The notes: a model not told the origin generated them from the sequence alone. 64,000 nucleotides of DNA from Acrocarpospora pleiomorpha (GCF_009687885.1 NZ_BLAF01000008.1:186001-250000); one strand, 5' to 3'; shown: positions 1-8,901, counted from the stretch's first letter. Numbers and translations are program-made.

Positions 1-1
1 G

Positions 2-61
2 TTCTTCGCGGTGGCTCAGCGGCTGATCACCGAGGGCATTTCTACAACCGGGCTGAAGTGA
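2..61 (+). CDS. C-terminal end of a sugar ABC transporter permease (partial)
   Basis: Nineteen residues and a TGA stop are visible in frame 2 (FFAVAQRLITEGISTTGLK). The 'FF..QR....G...GLK' tail is the usual C-terminus of MalG-type carbohydrate ABC permeases, and a sugar-binding lipoprotein follows 27 nt later on the same strand. The rest of the gene lies outside the window. The assignment rests on this short tail plus context. Confidence 0.7.
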   Translation, partial: FFAVAQRLITEGISTTGLK

Positions 62-88
62 GTCCGAAGCAATACGAGAGGTAAGAAC

Positions 89-1381
89 ATGAAGGTGAGA
101 GCCGTCCGCATCGCAGCCGCCGTCACGGCCGTGATGCTCAGCACGGGCCTGCTGGCCTCGTGCGGTTCGTCCGATCCCAAGCCGAGCAGCGCCAGCGCGG
201 GCGCCGGCGACATCCGATTCTCCTGGTGGGGGTCGGAACAGCGTAATGCGCGCACCAACGCGGTTATCGATCTGTTCCAGAAGAAGTTCCCCGTCAAGGT
301 CGCAGGCGAGCCCGTCGACTATCTGAAGTACTTCGAACGCCTGAACGTCCAGGCGGCCGGCGGTAACATGCCGTGTGTCACGCAGATGCTGACATTCGGC
401 CTCAACGACTACGCGAGCAAGGACCTCTTCCTCGACCTTAGCAACGCTAAGCCCCTGGACCTCGGCCCTCTCGACAAGGGCGTCGTCGACAGCCTTCGCA
501 CGGACGACGGAAAGCTGTACATGGCTCCATACGGAATGGCGCCTTCCGTAATCGCCTACAACAAAGCGATGGCCGAGAAGTACGGTATCGACATTCCCAA
601 GAATAGCATGACCTGGGGAGAGTTCTTCAGCTGGATGCGCCAGGCGCAGAAGAAGCTGCCGAAGGGTGTCTTCGCGATGGACTTCCCCTACAACACGCCG
701 GTCGAGGTCATCACCTACCTCGGCAGCCGGGGGCCGGTCTTCGAAAACGGCAAGGCGGCATTCCGCGCGGAGGACCTCGCCGGGTGGTTCTCCACCTGGC
801 ATGCGCTCATGAAGGAGGGTGTCGTCCTCCCCGCCGAGCGCATCACCGATTACACCGGCTCACACGAGGACAGTGCGATGGCCGCGGGAGTCGCGTTCGC
901 CAGCGCCCGCCCAGCCAACGCTCTCGGCGCGATCGGGAACGGGCTCAAGTCGCACGGCCTCGCGCCGGACACGGGATACACGTTGCTGCCGGTCGCCGAC
1001 AACGGCACCGCCACCGACCTCCTGCCGATCAACGGCCTGTCGATCCCGAAGTCCTGCGACAACGTCGCCTCGGCGCTGGAGTTCATCAACTTCTGGATCA
1101 ACGACGCGTCCGCGAACGTGGCGTTCGCCGCCGACAACGGCGCTCCGACAGTGGCCGCGAACCGCGCCAAACTGCTGGACTCGCCCGAGACAGGTGAATC
1201 AACGAAGGACATGATCAAGATCGCGGGCGAGGTCGTCGACCGCGGCAGCCTCGCCATCGACCTGCCCCCGAGTTTTCAGACGACGTTCTTGGACGCGTAT
1301 CGCCGACTCGCGATCAGCGTTTTCACGGGCGCCACCTCGGCCGAAGCCGCCGCGGAGGACATCATCAGCCGCATGGGGTAG
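89..1381 (+). CDS. sugar ABC transporter substrate-binding lipoprotein
   Basis: A 430-aa extracellular solute-binding protein (family 1 type). It starts with a basic n-region and a hydrophobic stretch ending in the lipobox LLASC, so it is predicted to be processed by lipoprotein signal peptidase and anchored outside the membrane. The mature N-terminus is Ser/Gly/Ala-rich, followed by 'IRFSWWGSEQRNARTN', typical of sugar-binding proteins. A 'GAGAGG' ribosome site lies just before the ATG. It follows the tail of a permease gene, so it is probably the last gene of an importer operon. No ATPase is visible, although the operon begins outside the window. The substrate cannot be told from the sequence. 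Confidence 0.9.
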   Translation: MKVRAVRIAAAVTAVMLSTGLLASCGSSDPKPSSASAGAGDIRFSWWGSEQRNARTNAVIDLFQKKFPVKVAGEPVDYLKYFERLNVQAAGGNMPCVTQMLTFGLNDYASKDLFLDLSNAKPLDLGPLDKGVVDSLRTDDGKLYMAPYGMAPSVIAYNKAMAEKYGIDIPKNSMTWGEFFSWMRQAQKKLPKGVFAMDFPYNTPVEVITYLGSRGPVFENGKAAFRAEDLAGWFSTWHALMKEGVVLPAERITDYTGSHEDSAMAAGVAFASARPANALGAIGNGLKSHGLAPDTGYTLLPVADNGTATDLLPINGLSIPKSCDNVASALEFINFWINDASANVAFAADNGAPTVAANRAKLLDSPETGESTKDMIKIAGEVVDRGSLAIDLPPSFQTTFLDAYRRLAISVFTGATSAEAAAEDIISRMG

Positions 1382-1406
1382 CGGCGAGCTGTATGACACG
1401 AAGGCT

Positions 1407-1443
1407 CCCGGTTGTGGAGCGATGGCACCGCTTCACAACCGGG
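1407..1443 (+). terminator. rho-independent-type hairpin after the binding-protein gene
   Basis: A 10-bp perfect stem, CCCGGTTGTG (1407-1416) pairing with CACAACCGGG (1434-1443), extends inward with GAGCG/CGCTT-like pairs. It sits 26 nt after the stop codon of the binding-protein gene. There is no clear U-tract, which is common in high-GC actinobacteria. Confidence 0.65.
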
Positions 1444-1777
1444 CCCTCCCGAATTGTTCGCCCAGTCGTCGGCCACCGGATCAACCCACCTCCCGCCCCG
1501 GTTACCAGGTCCATGCCTCACTCCCTCACACCTCCTTCGGCAAAGAGGACGAGTGAGGTTGATTCGATATCAGATGAGGACTTTATCGACCACAGGCGTA
1601 AAACTGCCCAGTGTCGATTCGCCTGAGTTATAGCCGTCGAGTAGATTACGATCTCTGCCTTGGGGAACGCCGCCTCGCGTCTTTGCCGGGGCGGTCCATT
1701 TGCCACCGTAATGACCACAAAGTGTGCATTTGCGTACGTTGTCCGGTCACCATGCGCCTTGGGGGGCAGCGGTAGAG
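1444..1777. other. intergenic region with a second hairpin, upstream of the MFS gene
   Basis: I see no convincing gene here. Arms CCTCACTC (1516-1523) and GAGTGAGG (1551-1558) can form an 8-bp stem around a loop that contains a smaller hairpin with a TTCGG loop. The region from about 1555 to 1660 is noticeably AT-richer and probably holds the promoter of the downstream MFS gene, but I could not fix -35/-10 elements. Confidence 0.35.
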
Positions 1778-3061
1778 GTGACCAACAGTACCGAGAGCGG
1801 TCGGCCCATTGGCCTTCGCGATTCCGCCTGGGAACGAGACTTCAACCTGCTGTGGACGGGTTCGGCGATCTCACAGATCGGCACGATGAACGCCACCCTG
1901 ACCGCCCCGCTGCTAGCGCTCCTCCTAACGAACTCGCCTGTCTTCGCGGGCTGGGTCACCGCGGCAGGAACGCTGCCACGGATTCTGCTGCACCTGCCGG
2001 TCGGCGTATTGGTCGACCGCTCGGACGGCCACCGCGTCATGATCGTCAGTCTGGTGGTCCGAGCCGCACTGGCCATACTGCTGACCGCGAGCGTAATCCT
2101 CTTCGGCGGCCTCCCGTCTCTGCTGCTACTGGCAGTCGCCGCGCAGGGAGTCTGCCTCGTGTTCTACAACACGGCGGAGACGACCATAATCCCCCGCCTG
2201 ATCCCAAACATTCATTTGCCCCAGGCCATGGCCAAGAACGAGGGCCGCATCCACGCAGCCGGCCTACTGGGCCGTCCACTCGGCGGACTGCTGTTCGACA
2301 TGTCCCGCTGGCTGCCGTTCGCCGCCGACGCACTGGCCTCCTCCGTGTCGATTTTCGCGCTCCTCAGGATGCGCAAACAGGAGTTCAAACCATCCGCCGA
2401 ACGGCGGCCGCTACGCCTGGCGACGCTGACCAGAGAACTGCAGGCAGGCCTCGCTTTCCTGAGCGGTGACCGATTCCTACGCCCCGTGCTGATTGTCTGC
2501 ACACTCGCGAATTTTTTCTTCCAAACCCTGGGGTTGCTGCTGGTGTTGCTGGCGCACCAGCAACGCCTGTCGAGTCTGGCGATCGGCTGCCTCGTCGCCT
2601 CCACAGCCCTCGGGGGAGTGCTGGGTTCCCTCACCGCGCCCTATCTTCTGCGCAAAGTGTCACCCCAGCGCGCCGTCGTGATGTGCGTGTGGTCCTGGCT
2701 GCTGCTGAGTTTCGCGGTGGCCGTCGTTGACCACAACTCGTCGTTCTACCTCCTGCTGGTATTACCGCTGGCCTGGGGCGGGATCGGCTACACCGGAGCG
2801 CACATCAACGTCGTCCTGGCTCTCTATCAGGCGGAATGCGTTCCCAAGGAACTGCTGGGCAGAGTGACCAGCGCCAGTCGTTTCTTCTCTGGAAGCGCTG
2901 TTCCGCTCGGTGCGCTGGCAAGCGGCTACATTGTCGCGGGTCTTGGCACTCAGGGTGCTGCCGTCCTGGTGGCGGGAGCGGTGGCGGTGGGGGCGCTCAT
3001 CCTGGCAATCTCGGCGACACCGGCCAGGGCCACAGAGCAGCGGCCTGAATTCACTACGTGA
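1778..3061 (+). CDS. MFS transporter (DHA/'MFS_3' type exporter)
   Basis: About 427 residues with roughly 12 hydrophobic segments. The N-terminus 'ERDFNLLWTGSAISQIGT' is characteristic of actinobacterial MFS_3 exporters, and the cytoplasmic loop 'PVGVLVDRSDGHRVM' is the MFS motif A region. The in-frame ATG at 1724 gives an unlikely N-terminal extension. I prefer GTG at 1778, preceded by a G-rich ribosome site (1761-1766). It ends 8 nt inside the convergent gene at 3054. The substrate is unknown; drug or metabolite export is the family expectation. Confidence 0.85.
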   Translation: MTNSTESGRPIGLRDSAWERDFNLLWTGSAISQIGTMNATLTAPLLALLLTNSPVFAGWVTAAGTLPRILLHLPVGVLVDRSDGHRVMIVSLVVRAALAILLTASVILFGGLPSLLLLAVAAQGVCLVFYNTAETTIIPRLIPNIHLPQAMAKNEGRIHAAGLLGRPLGGLLFDMSRWLPFAADALASSVSIFALLRMRKQEFKPSAERRPLRLATLTRELQAGLAFLSGDRFLRPVLIVCTLANFFFQTLGLLLVLLAHQQRLSSLAIGCLVASTALGGVLGSLTAPYLLRKVSPQRAVVMCVWSWLLLSFAVAVVDHNSSFYLLLVLPLAWGGIGYTGAHINVVLALYQAECVPKELLGRVTSASRFFSGSAVPLGALASGYIVAGLGTQGAAVLVAGAVAVGALILAISATPARATEQRPEFTT

Positions 3062-3605
3062 GTTCAGTCGGAGAAGATTCGCCGGGGACCTGCGGAAAGA
3101 TGTCGTCGCTCAGTGCCCGCAGGCTTTCCTCGAGGGCCGCTTCCACCTTCTCCGGTACCTCCGTCGGTCCGGCCACCGACCGAGCGTAGCTGAATGCCCC
3201 GGTAGCCGCGTTGCTCAGTTCCCTGATCTTTTCCTGGCAGTCCGACGGGCACAGGGGCCACAAACGCTCGATCGCCGCTTTGGCTCCGTGGTAATCGATC
3301 CGCGCCTGGCGAAGCTGTCCGGGCAGATCCTCTCCGTCCAGCCTGGCATTGCTACTGGCGCGCATGTCGAGCGAGACGCTGACCGCGAGGCCGAGCTTCA
3401 ACACGGCCGACTGGGCATCCGCGAACGCCTGTCGCAGTTCGGCGGCACGCACGTCCTGCCTGTCGGCGTCCCGCTGGGCCGCTGCCGCCAGACGTGCGTG
3501 CTTTGCTTTCGACCTTTCCGTCACCACCGACCAGCCCGCGCCGGACAACGCGGCCAGCACGGCGCTGCCGCCGGTTATCAGCGCCACGAGAGCCGTTTCC
3601 GGCAT
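3054..3605 (-). CDS. small membrane-anchored helical protein of unknown function
   Basis: 183 residues. One hydrophobic segment lies at the N-terminus (about residues 5-27: ALVALITGGSAVLAALSGAG), followed by a long charged, probably coiled-coil stretch rich in Ala/Arg/Asp/Gln (about 30-75) and a mixed soluble tail. I do not recognise a family. Its ATG overlaps the TGA of the upstream STAND ATPase gene by one base (TGATG), so the two are translationally coupled and probably work together. A one-pass helical partner beside a STAND ATPase would suit a membrane-acting effector or sensor, but that is inference only. Confidence 0.7.
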   Translation of the reverse strand: MPETALVALITGGSAVLAALSGAGWSVVTERSKAKHARLAAAAQRDADRQDVRAAELRQAFADAQSAVLKLGLAVSVSLDMRASSNARLDGEDLPGQLRQARIDYHGAKAAIERLWPLCPSDCQEKIRELSNAATGAFSYARSVAGPTEVPEKVEAALEESLRALSDDIFPQVPGESSPTELT

Positions 3606-5641
3606 CAGGGGTCCTCCAGCAGATGCACGGCTGCTCGGCGCTGATGGATGGGTAACGGAGGATGGAGCGCCAGGATGGCACGTTCAGCGAGCCGGGCCGC
3701 CTCGTCGCCGTCCCCGGCGAGTTTGCGGACCCGGGCGGCGCGCAGCAGCACCGGGCCGCTGTCCTCACCCTCGGTCAGCACATCGTCGAGTTCCCTTACG
3801 GCCACGTCGGTGAGTGCCAAAGTGGCCAGCGCGAGGGCGTGAGCCGCACGCGTGGACGATCCAATGCGATGGCTCCGCAACTGCCTGATGTCCCGCAGCG
3901 CCAACTCCGCGTTGCCGAGATCGGCCAGGATCTCGCCGCGGGTGCGTCGTGCTTCGGGCGTGTCACCCTGCCTGTCCAGGACGCCGTTCAGTACGGCAAG
4001 AGCCGCCTGCGACTCCCCGGCCTGCCATAACGCCTGACCGAGAACGGTCTGCACGATCAGATCATGGGGAGCGCGATTGACGGCGGCCCGCAGATCCTCG
4101 ATCGCCGAACTCTCCCGCCCTTGCTTGAGCGCGATCCGGCCAACCGCGACGAGCAACCAACCGACCGCCGTACTGTCGCCTATCGCTTCGAAGATTCTCG
4201 CCGCGGCACGGTAATACGCGATCGCCTGGTTCAGCAGATCCTGCTCGTAGGCGATGTTGCCGAACAGGGACTCGATCTCGGCTCGCGTGCGTGTCGCCTG
4301 CGGCGGGCAGGCACTGGCGGCGCCGATCGCCAGTCTCCGGGCCCGGTCCGGTTCACCGTCGGAGAGAGCTTGTACGGCGGCATGCAGCCGGTCGGCCGGA
4401 TCAGGCGGAACCGCCGGCCACGGGGCGGTGCTGGCCCACAGCAGCGGACCCAGCAATTGCGGCTGGCGAGGTTCGTGGACACGGAGGCCCTCTTGCTGCG
4501 GCGTGCGGAACAGATGCCGGTCTTCCAGCGAGTGCACAACGGCGGCGGTTACCCCCGCCGACGACGATGGGCCCATCCCGTCGATGGTGAGGATCGCCTG
4601 CCGCAGCCAGCCATTGAAACTGTCCGGGGACAGCTCATGGTCCGCCGCGATCTCTGCCAACGTGCGCGTGCAGAAATCGCGGAGCGCCTGATCAACGGCG
4701 ACCTCCGGTCGGGTGTCCGCGAGGTGTCCCTGGGCGGCCGGATCTCCCCAGAGCCGAATTCCAGCCACCTGTAAAAGCTGGGGATCTATCGTGAAGGTCC
4801 GCTCCCGTTCCTTCCCGGCGCCATCTCTGACCTTGCTCAGCTCGTCCAGCATTTCGTTGACCCGGTCCGGGACCATGCCGCCGCTGGTGGCCTCGACTGA
4901 CTTACGCACGATGTTCGCGGCGTCGTCCAGCTTGAAAGGTTGCAGCGCGAATTCCGCGTAGGGCAGTCCACCGAAGCCTTTGACGATCCGCAGCAGCTGA
5001 TCCAGATAGTCCGTACGCACCGACAACAGCAGCCGTAGATTGGACCGTTGCATCAGGGCTTCGAACAATTCGTCGAGGAAGCGGCATCGGTGGTATTCGT
5101 GGCCCGCGGACTCACGGAGGAACGTCTCAGCTTGATCGACGGCCGCCAGGGTCGGAGCGGGCTGACCGTACTTGTCGATTCCGAGTTCTTTGCGAAGGAA
5201 GTCGTCCACGGATAGACCTGCCACCCGGACGGGTGATTGATCGATCGTCCACGACGACAGTAACGCGAAGACATAGGGGTTGTGATCGGACAGCGCGGCT
5301 GTCGGCCAGACGGGGGGCAAAGTGGCCTGGCCGATTGGGAGCACGCGGGTATTCCACGACCTCAGTTCTGGGACGACGCCGGCGCGCAGCAACGATGTCT
5401 TTCCGGTGCCGGCATCGGAGTGCAGGATCGTCAGGCGGTTTCCCTGCCACATCCTCGTGAGCTCGCTGATCTCGCCGGTTCGTCCGAAGAACAGCATGCC
5501 GTCGCGGGCGTCGAAGGGCCGCGGCCCGATAAAGGGTCCGCGTCGCGGGCGGGAAGCTGCGGAGATCGCTGTCATGGGCCAGTCCTCGCTCATCGAGAGA
5601 CGACGTTTCCCGTCTTGGTCGAGAGGTGAGATTCCGATCAT
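3605..5641 (-). CDS. nSTAND-type ATPase with C-terminal TPR repeats
   Basis: 678 residues. The opening 'GPFIGPRPFDARDGMLFFGR' (about 35-54) is the signature start of the nSTAND1-like module. It is followed by a P-loop HSDAGTGKTSLL (about 74-85; the first P-loop Gly is replaced), a Walker-B-like AAVDQAETFL (about 166-175, matching the family's 'DQFEE') and the sensor stretch LRLLLSVRTDYLDQL (about 202-216). From about 430 to the end it is helical with repeated A-x-A patterns typical of TPRs. STAND ATPases are signalling switches, often in biological conflict systems. It lies downstream of fxsA on the same strand (213-nt gap) and is coupled to the membrane protein at 3054. The start at 5641 has an AAGG ribosome site; a start at residue 17 or 23 is possible. 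Confidence 0.8.
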   Translation of the reverse strand: MIGISPLDQDGKRRLSMSEDWPMTAISAASRPRRGPFIGPRPFDARDGMLFFGRTGEISELTRMWQGNRLTILHSDAGTGKTSLLRAGVVPELRSWNTRVLPIGQATLPPVWPTAALSDHNPYVFALLSSWTIDQSPVRVAGLSVDDFLRKELGIDKYGQPAPTLAAVDQAETFLRESAGHEYHRCRFLDELFEALMQRSNLRLLLSVRTDYLDQLLRIVKGFGGLPYAEFALQPFKLDDAANIVRKSVEATSGGMVPDRVNEMLDELSKVRDGAGKERERTFTIDPQLLQVAGIRLWGDPAAQGHLADTRPEVAVDQALRDFCTRTLAEIAADHELSPDSFNGWLRQAILTIDGMGPSSSAGVTAAVVHSLEDRHLFRTPQQEGLRVHEPRQPQLLGPLLWASTAPWPAVPPDPADRLHAAVQALSDGEPDRARRLAIGAASACPPQATRTRAEIESLFGNIAYEQDLLNQAIAYYRAAARIFEAIGDSTAVGWLLVAVGRIALKQGRESSAIEDLRAAVNRAPHDLIVQTVLGQALWQAGESQAALAVLNGVLDRQGDTPEARRTRGEILADLGNAELALRDIRQLRSHRIGSSTRAAHALALATLALTDVAVRELDDVLTEGEDSGPVLLRAARVRKLAGDGDEAARLAERAILALHPPLPIHQRRAAVHLLEDP

Positions 5642-5854
5642 CTACCTTGAGATCCGCGTAACTCTGGGCATCTGTGATTGTGCCATCCCGGCTTAAGGCG
5701 AGATAGCCCTTCGTCGCCACGGCGCGCCTCTCAAAGAAACAGCAATGATCAGTACCCCTCGTCTTGTCGGGACCTGTTTAGGACTGCCGGAATGAGGTCG
5801 TTGGTCTTCGCCGCTCCCCGACTCGGTATTCAGCCGCGCGAACCGCTGATCCAA
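5642..5854. other. gap between the fxsA stop and the nSTAND ATPase gene
   Basis: 213 nt with no convincing reading frame and no obvious terminator hairpin. Read-through from fxsA into the ATPase gene therefore looks possible, but an internal promoter cannot be excluded. Confidence 0.4.
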
Positions 5855-6016
5855 TCAGCCGTTATCGAAGCGCGCGAACACCTCTTCGTCAGCCTGACCA
5901 GGCTCGAGCAGTTCGCGCAACGCCTGGGCCAAGACAGTGTCGCCGAGTCCTTCCAGGTGACGGTGTGAGAGCGTGGACAAGTCCACGAGATCGCTCTCTG
6001 GAGTGACAATGTGCAT
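5855..6016 (-). CDS. fxsA: FxsA-like RiPP precursor peptide (FxSxx-COOH family variant)
   Basis: A 53-residue peptide. The leader carries SDLVDLSTLS, then a helical stretch DTVLAQALRELLEP, and the C-terminus is EEVFARFDNG. This is the layout of FxsA precursors: an acidic leader with 'DLVDL', an 'LaxALrxLL' helix and a short core with Phe at the extreme C-terminus. Canonical family members end F-x-S-x-x; here the end is F-A-R-F-D-N-G, giving two aromatic-x-x triplets and no Ser. ATG at 6016 is chosen because GAGGGAG stands just upstream; an in-frame ATG at 6094 would add an atypical Pro-rich extension. The FxsB maturase (8898) and FxsT (6370) in the same locus support the call. A 98-codon frame overlapping it has shadow-like Ser/Arg composition. 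Confidence 0.8.
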   Translation of the reverse strand: MHIVTPESDLVDLSTLSHRHLEGLGDTVLAQALRELLEPGQADEEVFARFDNG

Positions 6017-6135
6017 GGGCGCTCCCTCGTAGGGCGGTGGTGCGTCTCCCGGGGGTGGCCGTCCCGAAATATAGGACCGACCGAATCCTGGCAACGTCGT
6101 GCTGATGACAGCTCCTCATCACGCATTTATCACAT

Positions 6136-6160
6136 TTGACGATGGTAGCCTACCCGTCAA
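6136..6160. promoter_or_regulatory. 25-nt dyad between divergent fxsA and fxsT
   Basis: Left half TTGACG-AT-GGTAG and right half CTACC-CGTCAA mirror each other around one base, apart from a 2-nt insertion in the left half. TTGACG is also a good -35 hexamer on each strand, so the dyad could hold overlapping divergent promoters or an operator controlling both genes. It lies 120 nt from the fxsA start and 210 nt from the fxsT start, in the most AT-rich part of the locus. The -10 elements are not convincing. Confidence 0.45.
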
Positions 6161-6369
6161 TGTCCATTTGCGGACGGTGCGGCGTGAGAAGGTGGTTGTA
6201 GCGTGCGCCAAAAGCTGTGACCGGCCTGACCAAAAATGATCGACTGCCGAAACGCTTATCAAGTGGACCGCAACACGACTATCGTCTCTGTCCTATCCCT
6301 ATTTTGGCGTGGAAATCAATCATCATCGGGCGGCCGGCTGCAGGCCGAACGGACGGGGAGGGCGAAACG

Positions 6370-8901
6370 GTGACGATTTCACGGCCGCCCGCTGCACAGC
6401 GGGCAACAGGTGGATTTCCCGAGATCTGGAAGGTCCCGCCACGCAACAAGAATTTCACCGGCCGTGAAGAGCTGCTCAGCCGGCTGCGCGACGGCATCGT
6501 CGATCAAGTAACGGCGGTGGTGCCGCACGCTCTGCACGGCCTTGGCGGTGTCGGCAAGACGCAGATGGCCGTTGAGTACGCATATCGTTTTCGCGACAGC
6601 TACGACATCGTCTGGTGGATCCCCTCAGACCAACCTGGTCTGGTTCGATCGACCTTGGCGCAACTCGCTCCGCATCTGGGTTTGCCTCCCGCGACCGCGA
6701 CCGGCATCGAGGACGCCGCGAACGCGGTATTGGAGGCGCTGCGCCGCGGTAAGCCGTACTCCCAATGGCTATTGATCTTCGACAACGCGGATGAGCCGGA
6801 AGAACTCAGCGACATCGTTCCACCCGGGCCGGGGCACGTGCTTATCACTTCCCGCAACCATCGATGGGAAAGTGTGGTCGACACGGTGGCCATTGACGTT
6901 TTCCCCCGCCCGGAGAGCGTCGAGTTCTTCAAGCGGCGGATGCGCCGTTCACTCAGCGACCTCGACGCGAACCGGCTGGCGGAAGAACTGGGTGACCTTC
7001 CGCTGGCACTGGAACAGGCCGCCGCTCTCCAGACCGAGACCGGCATGTCCGCCGAAGATTATCTACGGCTGCTCAGAGAACGCACCAGCACGCTGCTCAG
7101 CGAGGGAAAGCCGAGTGAATACCCCCTCTCCATGACGGCGGCCTGGGGACTGTCGGTCGCCAAGCTCAAGGAGAATCTGCCCGAAGCCATGGAGCTGCTG
7201 CGCTGCTGCGCGTTCTTCGGGCCGGAGCCGATTCCCAGGGCTGTCTTCTATCCGGTCGCAGGAAAGGTGCGCCCACAGATCGCCGAACTGCTCGCCGACC
7301 CCATCCGGTTGAGTAAGGCGATCGGGCGACTCGGCAAGTACGCCCTGGTGCGACTCGACGCCGAAGCCGGGGAGCGCACCATTCAGGTGCACCGCCTGAT
7401 CCAGGCGCTGCTCCGTGAAGAGCTTGACGCCACGACCCAGGAGGAGATTCGCGCGGAAGTCCACTCCCTGCTCGTCGGGGCCGCTTCGGGGAATCCCGAC
7501 GACCCGCGGAACTGGCCTCGCTACGACGCTCTGCTGGCCCATGTCGGGCCGTCCCTGATGGCCGAGAGCCGCCGAGACGAAGTACGGAATTTCGCGCTGG
7601 ACATCCTGACATACCTGAGCACATCGGGAAACCACGAGTCGACCCGCAGCCACACCGAGACATTCCTGCAGCAGTGGACCGCCGACTCCGGGCCGGATGA
7701 CCTTTACGTGCTGAGGGCGAAGCGCTCACAGGGCAACCTGCTGCGCAGCCTGGGCCGCTACAACGAGGCGTACGATCTCGACTCCGCCACGCTCGCCACG
7801 ATGCGCAAGGCGGTCGGACCCACGCATCTCGACACCCTGATTCTGCTCAACAGCATCGGCGCCGACCTGCGGGCGAAGGGCTCGTTCCACGAGGCCCGCG
7901 ACCACGACGCCGAGTCCGTACGCCTGCACGAGGAAGTTCTGGGGCCCGACCATGTGACCACGCTTCGGGCGGTCAACAACCTGGCGCTCGACCATGGTCT
8001 CACCAGCGACTACCGCGGTTCACGGACGTTGCAGGAACAGGCGCTCCGGCTGGCGCTGGCCCAGAAGGGCATGGGCCGGGGCACCGTGCTGAACCTCTGG
8101 ACCGGTCTCGCGCGCGCCGTCCGGCTGTGCGGCGACTACACCGAGGCGTGCGATGTGGGGGAGGACGCGCTGGCGTACGGGCGCGAGCAACTCGACGCCG
8201 ACCATCCTCGCATCCTCATCACGATGAAGGACCTGGCCATCGCCAGGCTCCGCTCCGGCGAGACCGCCGAGGCCCTCGAACTGGCCCAGGAGGTGCACGC
8301 GCGCTACGTCCGGCTGTACGGCCTCGACCACCCCGGCACCCTGGCCGCGGCCACCTCGCTCGCGAACGCGTTGCGCGCCAACGGGCAGGCGGAGGACGCG
8401 TTCGAGCTGGCATCGGACACCATGCTGCGCTACCCGGGCATGTACGGCTCCGAGCATCCCTATCACTACGGCTGCGCCAGCAATGTAGCGCTCCTGCACC
8501 GGGTGCTTGACCGGCCGCAGGAGGCGCGCGAACTGAACGAGCAGGCCCTCGAAGGCATCGAGCGAACGCTGGGGCGTGACCACCACTACACCCTCACCAT
8601 CGCGTTGAACCTCACCAGCGACTTCGCTGTGCTCGGGGATCTCAAGGCGGCATGTGAACTCGGCAAGGACACACATCGCCGTTTGAAGGAACTCCTCGGT
8701 GAGAGGCACCCCACGACACTGGGTTGTGCCGCCAATCTGGCCGCTGACCTGAACGCCGCCAACGAGCGAGAGGATTCCCAGGCGCTCTTCGCGGAGACGA
8801 TGGAGTTCTACATCGAAACACTCGGCGCGGAGCATCCGGACACCGTGGTGGCGGCCGCGGGCCGGCATCTCGACATTGATTTCGACCCGCCGCCGATCTA
8901 A
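6370..8901 (+). CDS. fxsT: FxSxx-COOH system NB-ARC/TPR protein (FxsT)
   Basis: 843 residues. The N-terminal 'KVPPRNKNFTGREELLSRLR' leads into a STAND/NB-ARC ATPase domain with P-loop LHGLGGVGKTQMAVEYAY (about 56-73), Walker B WLLIFDNADEP and a GxP-like LGDLPLALEQAA. The C-terminal half is a long array of TPR-type repeats (about 440-830) with recurrent 'LGxxHPxTL' and 'NLAxxLxxxG'. This is the family annotated as the tetratricopeptide protein of FxSxx-COOH systems. GTG at 6370 is chosen because GGGGAGGG stands 7 nt upstream; the in-frame ATG at 6217 gives a non-conserved extension. It converges on fxsB with a 4-nt overlap. Its molecular role is not established; a signalling or scaffold function is inference. 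Confidence 0.85.
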   Translation: MTISRPPAAQRATGGFPEIWKVPPRNKNFTGREELLSRLRDGIVDQVTAVVPHALHGLGGVGKTQMAVEYAYRFRDSYDIVWWIPSDQPGLVRSTLAQLAPHLGLPPATATGIEDAANAVLEALRRGKPYSQWLLIFDNADEPEELSDIVPPGPGHVLITSRNHRWESVVDTVAIDVFPRPESVEFFKRRMRRSLSDLDANRLAEELGDLPLALEQAAALQTETGMSAEDYLRLLRERTSTLLSEGKPSEYPLSMTAAWGLSVAKLKENLPEAMELLRCCAFFGPEPIPRAVFYPVAGKVRPQIAELLADPIRLSKAIGRLGKYALVRLDAEAGERTIQVHRLIQALLREELDATTQEEIRAEVHSLLVGAASGNPDDPRNWPRYDALLAHVGPSLMAESRRDEVRNFALDILTYLSTSGNHESTRSHTETFLQQWTADSGPDDLYVLRAKRSQGNLLRSLGRYNEAYDLDSATLATMRKAVGPTHLDTLILLNSIGADLRAKGSFHEARDHDAESVRLHEEVLGPDHVTTLRAVNNLALDHGLTSDYRGSRTLQEQALRLALAQKGMGRGTVLNLWTGLARAVRLCGDYTEACDVGEDALAYGREQLDADHPRILITMKDLAIARLRSGETAEALELAQEVHARYVRLYGLDHPGTLAAATSLANALRANGQAEDAFELASDTMLRYPGMYGSEHPYHYGCASNVALLHRVLDRPQEARELNEQALEGIERTLGRDHHYTLTIALNLTSDFAVLGDLKAACELGKDTHRRLKELLGERHPTTLGCAANLAADLNAANEREDSQALFAETMEFYIETLGAEHPDTVVAAAGRHLDIDFDPPPI

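Noticed and set aside
5830..6126. 98-codon frame overlapping fxsA in another frame
   Set aside because: Ser/Arg/Cys-rich composition, no ribosome site; the overlapping 53-residue frame has the FxsA leader and a good ribosome site.
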